A stretch of DNA of 64,000 bases. Origin: Pegoplata infirma (lineage: Eukaryota > Arthropoda > Insecta > Diptera > Anthomyiidae). The notes beneath the pieces are model-generated. The model did not search any database. It was not told the DNA's origin and saw only the letters and a program-made list of their open reading frames with translations. This document shows positions 56,255-64,000 of this stretch, piece after piece. Positions within the stretch are counted from its first letter, which is position 1. The number at the start of each line of letters is the position of its first letter. Location of the stretch: the NCBI GenBank assembly GCA_963921195.1, contig OY992537.1, forward strand, positions 92,772,736-92,836,735, in the 5' to 3' direction. Both the position numbers and the translations under genes were made by a program.

Positions 56255-57138
56255 AAATATAGTAGTAGTAGTAGTATTTATTTTCATAAAATTTGGAATA
56301 TAGAATTTAACAATTTGAATATAATAGCAATATACATAATTACAAAAATAAAAATTTGTTTAAAAGTACACGCAACTATGACATGATGTCGTCAGTCGCT
56401 ACACTGTTTCAATATTATCGATATACATACATTTTTTTAGTAATTAAATTCAATAATTAATTGGTTTCTATAACTTAAACAAGTTTTGATATATTTGACT
56501 AACAATTTCCAATCTATTACTTTACCATTTAATACGTTCATAATTTCAGTCTCTTCTAGTAAAACCTTTTTGAAATAAATCATTCTAATATCTTGAAAAA
56601 TTGGACAACGGCCTAAAAAATGAGAGATGTTTTCTATTTGACTCATGTTACAAAGAGAGCACAATTTTATTGCTGTTGCTGGAAATCTGTTACCGTTTAA
56701 CTTTATCAGATCACTTCTCGCTTTAAATATCCACATTAATTCATCTTGGCTGTAGCCATTTATCATATAACTTTGACTTGCTATTGGATCTAACATTTTG
56801 TAGAATCTTTCTGAATGTGATTTTTTTAATAGAGAATCTTCGTAGTACTTATTCTTCAGTGTTTGTAAAAGATTATACCGGTTTTGTATCCATGTTTGTT
56901 TAGAAAGAATGTTCATCGTAAATTGGATTCCGTTGTTTGAACTTATTTTGTCAATCTCTTTGACCCAAAACAATTTGCGATGCAACAGTATTTTTGACAA
57001 CTTATGCGGGAGGCGTTCATCGGAATATTCAAATATTGTTTTAATTACATATCTCCAACAAATATACAAAATACTAATTTCTTGTGTATTATATGTTTGT
57101 TTCTGTTCTTTTTCATTATAAATTCCTAAAGCTCTCAT
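56255..57138 (-). mobile_element. LINE 3' remnant with (TAC)n tail
   Basis: The minus strand carries a 230-codon C-terminal coding piece, then about 170 bases of 3' untranslated sequence and a (TAC)n microsatellite at 56260-56276, which looks like a LINE 3' tail. The 5' end is truncated near 57140. The next 140 bases (56120-56255) contain a frame with FFSSCTRTKLNKIQNHRWKD that may be a further LINE fragment. Confidence 0.7.
56437..57138 (-). pseudogene. LINE ORF C-terminal fragment with CCHC zinc motif
   Basis: 233 codons, uninterrupted to a TAA stop. The motif C-SL-C-NMSQIENIS-H-FLGR-C (CX2CX9HX4C) near residue 165-185, then PIFQDIRMIYFKKVL, resembles the C-terminal zinc-binding region after the RT in several LINE clades. 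No RT motifs remain. The first codon is arbitrary because the element is truncated. The intact frame suggests a fairly recent insertion. Confidence 0.75.
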
Positions 57139-57166
57139 ACTTAGAGACGCATTTAAGAGGGAGCTA

Positions 57167-58047
57167 CACTAAAAAAAAAACTGTAATGTTAGCAAAAAAA
57201 GCTTGTAAACCTACAAGAAAATTTGCTGATTTTGAACCCACAATTTTTTTGCTAAAGTTAGCAAAAATGTTTTGCCAATAATTAGTTAACTAATTTTTTT
57301 TTTTTTTTGACTTAGTTCATACACATTTAAGGACCCCATTGGGTTCGGACCCGATAGGTCCAGACCCCGATGGGCCTAGACCTAGTTGGGTTCCTTAAAA
57401 ATCGTCATAGTTTTTGATCCAAAATTTGTGTCCGTTTCGCTCTACCTTGCTTAGTTTTTGAGATACGTGATTATAGTGGACCACTGGGGTCTTGAGAATT
57501 AAAAAACTCGATAACTTCAAATATATTACTCGGAGAGCTTTTGACTATTTTGCGGTCTTGTTTTACGTATTGAGAGCTAAAAAAATGCTATTGGACTTTT
57601 TGTTGTGTCGGCAATATTTACCGAGATATGAGCATTTTCGGGAATGCTAACTTTTTTGGATCCAAAGTTAGGGCCCATTAGGGTCCACACATGTGAAGAG
57701 GACCCGCGAAAGTATGAAGATTCTAAGAACCAAAAATGCCCTCCATTTTGCTCTATCTGGCTTAGTTTCCGAGATAGCGCCATTTTAAGTTTTCTGAAAA
57801 TAAAAAAAAAATTACCATTTATTTTTGCTAATGTTAGCAAAAAATCTTGTAAAAATGTTGTCAACTCAATTTCAAATTTAGCAAAAGAAATTAGTTCAAA
57901 GTTTGTTTGAAATTGCTAATGTGCTAAATGAAGTTTACAAGAATTTTTTGCTAACATGCTAATCTCAACTAAAAATTTGCTTAAAGATAGCTAACTAACA
58001 TTAGCAAAAAAAAATTAGTAAATCTACTAACGTATTTTTTTTGAGTG
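57167..58047. mobile_element. 881-bp TA-flanked MITE, CACTAAAAAAAAAACTGTAA terminus
   Basis: CACTAAAAAAAAAACTGTAA at the left, CACTCAAAAAAAATACGTTA inward from the right, TA on both sides. Repeated GTTAGCAAAAAA / TTTTTTGCTAAC motifs occur near both ends. The middle (57310-57800) has less AT-rich sequence with ACCCCATTGGGTTCGGACCC, possibly a separate insertion. Confidence 0.7.
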
Positions 58048-58059
58048 TAGGACACTCGT

Positions 58060-58750
58060 CGTATGAAAAAGTCTAAATCTAAGAACTTTTCAAAAGAAGA
58101 AATTTTTCCTATAAAGAACATTTCAGATTCTAAAACAGTTTTCTTAAACCTTTTACTATAGAAAAAGTGTCATACTCCAAAGCATTTTAGAGATATTTTT
58201 CCTATAGAAAAGGTCTCAGATTCTTGGATTTGTTTCGTATAGAAACATTTTTAGATTTTGAGAACTTTTTTAATAGAAAAGTCTCAGATTCTGACACGTT
58301 TTTTCCATAAAAAAAAGTCTCAAGTTCTTAGACCTTTTTCTTATATAGAAAAAGTCTAAGATTCTGGCACTTTTTCCGATTCTTAATTCTGATACCTGTT
58401 TCTTATAGAAAAAGTCTCAGTTTCTGAGACTTTCTTATATACTTAAGCCTTTTTCCTATCAATAAGGTTTTGGATTCTGCAATGGTTTTCTTGTAAATAA
58501 CTCCAAATTCTAAGACTTTCTTCTTCAGAAAAAGTCTCAGATTTTTTCCAATATTTCCTACGTAAAAAGTCTAAGATATTGAGACATTTTTTCAGATTAT
58601 GAAACATTTTTCATATAGAAAAGGTTTTAGATTGTGAGATATTTTTCCTACAGAAAAAGTCTCAATTTCTGAAACATTTTTTCTATAGAAAAAGTCTCCG
58701 ATTCCGAGACATTTTTCCTATAAAAATGTCTCAGATTCTGAGACGTTCTC
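58060..58750. repeat. Degenerate TCTCAGATTCTGAGAC minisatellite
   Basis: About 20 diverged units with TATAGAAAAAGTCTCAGATTC and GAGACATTTTTCC. It is the same T-centred orientation as the array at 60050-61700 but much more decayed, and is separated from it by exons k and l. Confidence 0.85.
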
Positions 58751-59444
58751 GACCTGGGTAAAAAAGTAGTTTTATAAACAAAATTTAATAACATTTTTAA
58801 TGAAACTACGAAATCAAATGAAACAAGTTTTATGAAATTTGTTTACAATATGCGCATTTTAGTAAGCTTATGAATTCCTTCATTGGTTAAATGAAAACAA
58901 AATATAAAATATAAAATTTAAACCTAACGGACATTTTTCAAGACTTAAAAATTCCTACAAAAGTTAAAAATAGATTAAGTTTGGCCAGAGTAATTCTCAT
59001 TTTCTTTTTCTTTCTCATTCAAAGTTCGTTTAAATAGCTGATTTTAATTTGACACACTTTGAGTGTGACAAACCGAAAAGCGCTGACGAGGGAGGGGTGG
59101 CTTCTTTCGAAAATGGTTGACATCTCCACTTTGCCTGCGTTGTCAATTAATTTTTTTCAGATTTTTTTTTTTGTACAACAAAAATTATTATTTCTTGGAA
59201 ATTATTAATATCGACTCAAACCAAACGAAATAAAAATTCAGTTACAAAAAAATTATTTTTCACAAAAAAAACTTATCTCATTATTATTTTCCCACAACAA
59301 TAAAAATTTAATAAAAACAATTTATCAAATTTTTTCCCAGTCTATTTCACATACATACAAACAACTTCTACTTAACTACCAGAAAATAAAGTAAAAAACA
59401 AAAAAAATATTTTATTTTTGTATTTATCGCTTTAACTTAACTAG
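58751..59444. other. Intron sequence before exon k, nothing recognised
   Basis: AT-rich DNA; one slightly GC-richer patch (GCGCTGACGAGGGAGGGGTG near 59080). It ends in the TTAACTAG acceptor of exon k. Confidence 0.45.
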
Positions 59445-59651
59445 GTGGAAACCATTGGTGATGCATATATGGTTGTTTCGGGACTACCATTGAGAAACGG
59501 TAAACGTCATGTTGGAGAAATTGCGTCGTTAGCTTTGCACCTACTGCAGAATGTGGCAAATTTAAAAATTCGTCATAAACCAAGTGAAACACTACAATTA
59601 CGAATTGGTGTACATTCTGGGCCATGTGCAGCTGGTGTTGTGGGTTTAAAG
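59445..59651 (+). CDS. Gyc32E: Exon k: cyclase domain, catalytic centre
   Basis: Sixty-nine codons, phase 0. It begins [20 protein letters not shown] and ends [17 protein letters not shown]. The glutamate of VETIGDAY (residue 542) is the guanine-recognising residue that distinguishes guanylate from adenylate cyclases, and the aspartate of GDAY (546) is the second metal ligand. The donor is AAG|GTAGGT. All residues expected of an active enzyme are present. Confidence 0.96.
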
Positions 59652-59807
59652 GTAGGTTAAACATACATAATTAACATGAACGAACACATGATGTTGAAAA
59701 ACTTTTTTAAATTTTTTTTTTTTGGCTTCCACTTTAAAATTATTAGGAAAATTAATTCTAGTTTATTTTTTATTTTTCATATCCGCTTCATTAACATTTT
59801 ATTGTAG

Positions 59808-59966
59808 ATGCCTCGTTACTGTCTTTTTGGTGATACAGTTAATACGGCCTCACGTATGGAAAGCTGTGGAGAGGCAATGAAAATTCACATATCCGAAGAA
59901 ACGTATCAACTGTTGGAGAGTTTGGGTGGTTATCAGTGTATGGATAGGGGTCTTATCAATATAAAG
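59808..59966 (+). CDS. Gyc32E: Exon l: cyclase domain, end
   Basis: Fifty-three codons, phase 0. It begins [20 protein letters not shown] and ends RGLINIK. The cysteine of PRYCLFG (614) is the second guanine-specificity residue; the asparagine and arginine of NTASR (621, 625) are the transition-state residues. With exons j and k the class III catalytic set is complete, so the enzyme should be active. The donor is AAG|GTAACA. Confidence 0.96.
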
Positions 59967-60049
59967 GTAACATTTTGATTGGATTTTAATTTGCAAAACT
60001 AAAATACTACTGTCAAAAAAAAGACAAAACTAAAATTTGGGTATTTTTT

Positions 60050-61700
60050 TTTTCTGAGATTTTGAGGGATTTTTGTAATAGAAAAAGTCTCAGATTCTGA
60101 GACATTTTCTTATAGAAAAATGTCACAGATGCTAAGATATTTCTCTTATAGAAAAAGTCTCAGATTCTGAGACATTTTTCTTATAGAAAAAGTCTCAGAT
60201 TCTGAGACATTTTTCTTATAGAAAAAGTCTCAGATTCTGAGACATTTTTCTTATAGAAAAAGTCTCAGATTCTGAGACATTTTTGTTATAGAAAAAGTCT
60301 CAGATTCTGAGACATTTTTGTTATAGAAAAAGTCTCAGATTCTGAGACATTTTTGTTATAGAAAAAGTCTCAGATTCTGAGACATTTTTCTTATAGAAAA
60401 AGTCTCAGATTCTGAGACATTTTTCTTATAGAAAAAGTCTCAGATTCTGAGACATTTTTCTTATAGAAAAAGTCTCAGATTCTGAGACATTTTTCTTATA
60501 GAAAAAGTCTCAGATTCTGAGACATTTTTCTTATAGAAAAAGTCTCAGATTCTGAGACATTTTTCTTATAGAAAAAGTCTCAGATTCTGAGACATTTTTC
60601 TTATAGAAAAAGTCTCAGATTCTGAGACATTTTTCTTATAGAAAAAGTCTCAGATTCTGAGACATTTTTCTTATAGAAAAAAGTCTCAGATTCTGAGACA
60701 TTTTTCTTATAGAAAAAAGTCTCAGATTCTGAGACATTTTTCTTATAGAAAAAAGTCTCAGATTCTGAGACATTTTTCTTATAGAAAAAAGTCTCAGATT
60801 CTGAGACATTTTTCTTATAGAAAAAAGTCTCAGATTCTGAGACATTTTTCTTATAGAAAAAAGTCTCAGATTCTGAGACATTTTTCTTATAGAAAAAAGT
60901 CTCAGATTCTGAGACATTTTTCTTATAGAAAAAAGTCTCAGATTCTGAGACATTTTTCTTATAGAAAAAAGTCTCAGATTCTGAGACATTTTTCTTATGT
61001 CTCAGATTCTGAGGCATTTTTCTTATGTCTCAGATTCTGAGACATTTTTCTTATAGAAAAAGTCTCAGATTCTGAGACATTTTTCTTATAGAAAAAGTCT
61101 CAGATTCTGAGACATTTTTCTTATAGAAAAAGTCTCAGATTCTGAGATATTTTTCTTATAGAAAAAGTCTCAGATTCTGAGACATTTTTCTTATAGAAAA
61201 AGTCTCAGATTCTGAGACATTTTTCTTATAGAAAAAGTCTCAGATTCTGAGACATTTTTCTTATAGAAAAAGTCTCAGATTCTGAGACATTTTTCTTATA
61301 GAAAAAGTCTCAGATTCTGAGACATTTTTCTTATAGAAAAAGTCTCAGATTCTGAGACATTTTTCTTATAGAAAAAGTCTCAGATTCTGAGACATTTTTC
61401 TTATAGAAAAAGTCTCAGATTCTGAGACATTTTTCTTATAGAAAAAGTCTCAGATTCTGAGACATTTTTCTTATAGAAAAAGTCTCAGATTCTAAGACAT
61501 TTTTCTTATAGAAAAAGTCTCAGATTCTGAGACATTTTTCTTATAGAAAAAGTCTCAGATTCTGAGACATTTTTCTTATAGAAAAAGTCTCAGATTCTGA
61601 GACATTTTTCTTATTGAAAAGGTCTCAGATTCTGAGACATTTTTCTTATAGAAAAAGTCTTGGATTCTGAGAAATTATTTGAAATAGAAAATGTCTCAGA
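60050..61700. repeat. Homogeneous 35/36-bp minisatellite, about 45 copies
   Basis: The unit is the 17-bp near-palindrome GTCTCAGATTCTGAGAC followed by ATTTTTCTTATAGAAAAA, 35 bp in total. Most copies are identical. A run of nine copies carries one extra A (36 bp, about 60681-61004), three adjacent copies carry TTGTTATAG instead of TTCTTATAG (60264-60360), and two shortened ~28-bp units lie at 60992-61050. Clustering of variants indicates recent local amplification. In the 36-bp block the unit is a multiple of three, giving a spurious 138-codon minus-strand frame of a 12-residue repeat. Confidence 0.97.
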
Positions 61701-61824
61701 TTCTGAAAAAAATGTTCAATGGAAATAGTATTATATTTTGTGACCTTTCTCTTATAGAAAAATTCTTAGACTCCGAGAAATTTTTTCTGCATTTTTGTTA
61801 TAGAAAAGTTATAAAATTTTTCGA

Positions 61825-62930
61825 CAGTCCGTCCGTCGGTCTGTTAAAATAGCGATCACGGCGAAAATATTAAACAGATATGTATAACTGAACACATTTG
61901 CTTGAGGTTGTCTTGAGAAGTTTGGTATTGCATTTGACCGATATTGGTTCAGCTGTTCAAAAGTTATAAACGAAAATGTAAGGAGACCTCGAAAATTATT
62001 GTACATTCTACAGAACCCAAAAATACCAAATGCATTAATTCGTCAGCTGGCTGACAAATGTGATTAAAATTAGAAACCGAATAAAATTTAAACAAGTAAA
62101 AAAATATTTTTTTACAAAAAAAATTTTTTTGTTTTTTTTAACAAAAATTTTTTTCCTGCGGAATTAGTTTTTTTTTGCATATTACACTGTCCGACAGCCA
62201 ATATTGAACATTAACCGGATGATATACGTCTGAAAGTAGAGATCAAATGGAGTATAACTGCATTTACACTTTTTCATTTCGTGATCCTGTTTCCTTTATT
62301 ACTTCAAAGTTTTAGAGGATTAAATTTTATAACATATTTTTTTAATATTTTTACTTGTCCTAGGATGCCACTATTGATAGCAAATCAAAGAGGAAGATCT
62401 CCCCTAATTTTTTCATTTTTATATTTCGCCATATTAGGATAAAAGGATGTGAATAAAGTCATTTGAAAACTTTATCAAAATATTTTGTTGAAAATTTTTA
62501 AAGACATTGAAGGACACCTTTTTGTATGGACGTAACCTGCCTCCTTTTTCCTGATATGCAAAAATAAGAACATAGGAAAATTAGGGGAGTTCCTCCTCTT
62601 TCATTTGCTACCAATAGTGGCATCCTAGGACAATTACAAATATTAAAAAACTGTTTTATAAAATTTCTTCACTTATTCCTGACCTCTTCTATATAAAATT
62701 TATAAAATTTAATCCTCTAAAACTTTGAAGTCCTTTTAAAAGGAAACAGAATCACGAAATGAAAAACTGTAAATGCAGTTTTACTAGTTTTAGTCTTAAG
62801 TTTCAAACGTATTTTATCCAGTTCGTGTTCAACGACTTTTTTCATTTTTGTCGGACGGTGTTATCTTTTAGACATTTTGGAGGGTATCAACACATTCGAC
62901 AAGGCTGACTTTAACTGTTAAGCTTATTTT
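61825..62930 (+). mobile_element. mini-me element, 5'-truncated, with a nested hairpin MITE
   Basis: Begins in the (GTCY)n tract (GTCCGTCCGTCGGTCTG) where the minisatellite ends, continues TTTGGTATTGCATTTGACCG and GTTCAAAAGTTATAAACG as in 50272-51494, and ends GGAGGGTATCAACACATTCG. It is split by 62185-62860. Confidence 0.7.
62185..62860. mobile_element. 676-bp hairpin MITE, CACTGTCCGACA terminus, TTA-flanked
   Basis: CACTGTCCGACA at the left and CACCGTCCGACA inward from the right; TTA on both sides. The arms run almost to the centre (near 62520): CTAGGATGCCACTATTG / CAATAGTGGCATCCTAG and CTCCCCTAATTTT / AAAATTAGGGGAG. There is no coding capacity. The terminus shares CACTGT and the TTA duplication with 7411-13367. 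Confidence 0.85.
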
Positions 62931-63760
62931 TCTTTCTAATTCGGTTTGGGGGTGAGAAAATTTCCTTCCGAACACCCCCCGTAGATTTTCGTTCCAAAAT
63001 TTATCGAAAAACTATCGTTTTTCCAGGTAATAACGATATCGTTTCTATATAAAAATGTGATCGTTTCCGCTATCGAAATTTCCAGGAATGACGATAGCAA
63101 AATCGTATAAAATTCGATAATAGTATCATAATTTTAATTTAAGGTGATATCGAAATCGGTATCATACAGGTGATACTATTTTGGTTATCATTTATCATTT
63201 TTTGGTTAATTGGGTTGGGAATAAACCAAATAACGATAAGTGATAGCGAAAATAGTATCACCTATATGATACCGATTACAGTATCAAATTAAATTAAAAT
63301 TATGATACCATTATCAAATTTTTGGCGACTTTGCTATTGTCATTCCTGGAAATTTCGATAGCGAAAACGATATAACATTTTCATATCGAAACAATATCGT
63401 TATCACCTGGAATATCGACAGTTTTTATAATAAAATTTGGAAAATAATGAAAAATAATGATATCATTTCCGAATTTTAGGAGATTTTGCTATCGTCATTC
63501 CTGGAAATTTTTGATAGTGAAAACGAAATAACATTTTCATACCGAAGCTATATCGTTATCGTCCTTAATAGCTATAGTTTTTCGATCAATTCTGGAAAAT
63601 GACAATTTTACTATCGTTATGGCTTGAATTATCGGTAGCGAAAACGATATAATATTTTTGTGGTAAACAATATCATCCGGAAAGATACATAAATAGTGTT
63701 TTCGTTACACTATCGTGTAACGGTATCTTTGGGTTTATTGGGACACCAAAAATTTTTCTT
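62931..63760. repeat. Foldback repeats of GAAATTTCCAGGAATGACGA type
   Basis: Left arm (about 63005-63205) mirrors right arm (about 63228-63430) around 63216: GCTATCGAAATTTCCAGGAA / TTCCTGGAAATTTCGATAGC and GGTGATACTATTTT / AAAATAGTATCACC. Partial copies continue at 63470-63560 and 63600-63710. GATATCG/CGATATC motifs are dense. No coding signal; exon m starts 40 bases later. Confidence 0.75.
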
Positions 63761-63798
63761 AAAAATGTTTATTTATTTCCATTATTTTCATTTTCCAG

Positions 63799-64000
63799 GG
63801 TAAAGGTGACCTACGCACATACTGGCTAATAAGTCAAACAAATGAACAACATCTGCAGCACTCTTTAATACAAACACCCGATTTAATAAGTAACATGGAT
63901 ACGGATAGTTGTAACAATAGTACAGGCACCTTAAATTCCATCATTAATCCCAGCTATATCAAACATATACAACGAGGCGGTGGTGTCTCATCCATTTCCA
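63799..64000 (+). CDS. Gyc32E: Exon m: end of the cyclase domain and start of the tail (runs off the window)
   Basis: Sixty-seven codons plus one base up to the window edge, phase 0 from a TTTTCCAG acceptor. It opens with GKGDLRTYWL, the KGKG..RTYWL signature closing the cyclase domain, and continues with a serine-, threonine- and asparagine-rich tail (for example PDLISNMDTDSCNNSTGTLN). The tail has no domain I can name; the PDLIS..DT.. stretch is one reason I favour Gyc32E. No stop codon or donor is seen, so the end coordinate is only the window limit. Confidence 0.92.

Larger units (their letters stand above)
1005..64000 (+). other. Gyc32E: Receptor guanylate cyclase gene, 13 exons, incomplete at both ends
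   Basis: This is the gene span. Thirteen exons, all with AG acceptors and GT donors and matching phases, join into 729 uninterrupted codons. The domain order is that of membrane receptor guanylate cyclases (natriuretic-peptide-receptor type): end of the ligand-binding ectodomain (spliced residues 1-92), one transmembrane helix (about 93-113), kinase-homology domain (about 175-430), dimerisation linker (about 435-475), class III cyclase (about 490-665) and start of a tail. The enzyme makes cGMP from GTP at the plasma membrane. I chose Gyc32E over Gyc76C because the cyclase core, the HGNLRSSN loop and the tail after the TYWL motif fit my memory of the 32E group; this needs a BLASTP check. The Drosophila Gyc32E gene was described from its expression in oogenesis. 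Signal peptide, start codon, promoter and stop codon are outside the window. Introns reach 14.9 kb. Confidence 0.9.

Noticed and set aside
59437..59664. Antisense 75-codon frame over exon k
   Set aside because: Shadow of the catalytic cyclase exon on the other strand.
60601..61017. 138-codon repeat protein (12-residue period) on the minus strand
   Set aside because: It exists only because nine units are 36 bp long; two overlapping frames are equally open and there is no gene context.
60050..61700. CRISPR-like array of identical repeats
   Set aside because: The units are contiguous 35/36-mers without unique spacers, in a fly intron; it is a minisatellite.
1005..64000. Gyc76C as the gene identity
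   Set aside because: I first considered it, but the kinase-homology loop (HGNLRSSN), the [11 protein letters not shown] segment and the short serine-rich tail fit my memory of the Gyc32E group better. This is a judgement from memory; a BLASTP of the spliced 729 residues would settle it.

Overview
The window comes from the nuclear genome of a higher fly (Diptera, probably a calyptrate such as a blow fly or house fly; the species is inferred, not read). It is very AT-rich. Canonical GT-AG introns join conserved animal protein segments, and the introns are packed with degenerate transposable elements, including dipteran 'mini-me' repeats with (TA)n and (GTCY)n tracts. There is no bacterial or viral gene content.

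Only one host gene is visible, on the + strand: a single-pass receptor guanylate cyclase, most likely the orthologue of Drosophila Gyc32E. Thirteen exons can be joined with consistent phase from base 1005 to the window end, giving 729 continuous codons. They cover the end of the ligand-binding ectodomain, the transmembrane helix, the kinase-homology domain, the coiled-coil linker, the catalytic cyclase domain and the start of the cytoplasmic tail. The 5' exons (signal peptide and most of the ectodomain) and the 3' end lie outside the window.

The other ~97% is intron, organised as nested repeats. (1) Minisatellites with a dyad-symmetric TCTCAGA-TCTGAGA or TTCTATAGAA core occur in at least five introns: 1.96-3.64 kb, 15.3-23.2 kb (with a ~0.7-0.78 kb higher-order period), 24.06-27.68 kb, 52.8-53.2 kb (inside a hAT-type element), 58.06-58.75 kb and a nearly homogeneous 35/36-bp array at 60.05-61.70 kb. 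(2) Many non-autonomous DNA transposons can be bounded to the base by inverted termini and target duplications: TTA-flanked elements (7411-13367, 30927-32734, 50291-50889, 51690-51952, 62185-62860), a TTAA-flanked piggyBac-like pair (30123-30633, 38796-39056), a Transib-like element with CGGTG duplication (32862-34772), a hAT-like element with an 8-bp duplication (52552-53394), a foldback with TGTA flanks (45231-47345), an element with an 11-bp imperfect duplication (35923-36357), and several TA-flanked MITEs. (3) Two minus-strand LINE remnants lie at 47.6-49.95 kb and 56.26-57.14 kb. (4) Three tRNA-like, Pol III-box-containing fragments and several mini-me copies are scattered through the introns.

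The gene product should convert GTP to cGMP at the plasma membrane in response to an extracellular ligand. All class III cyclase residues I looked for are present, while the kinase-homology domain lacks the catalytic aspartate, as usual in this family. The least explained features are the repeated colonisation of one gene's introns by palindromic minisatellites, their inverted arrangement around one exon, and their presence inside a transposon that could carry them.
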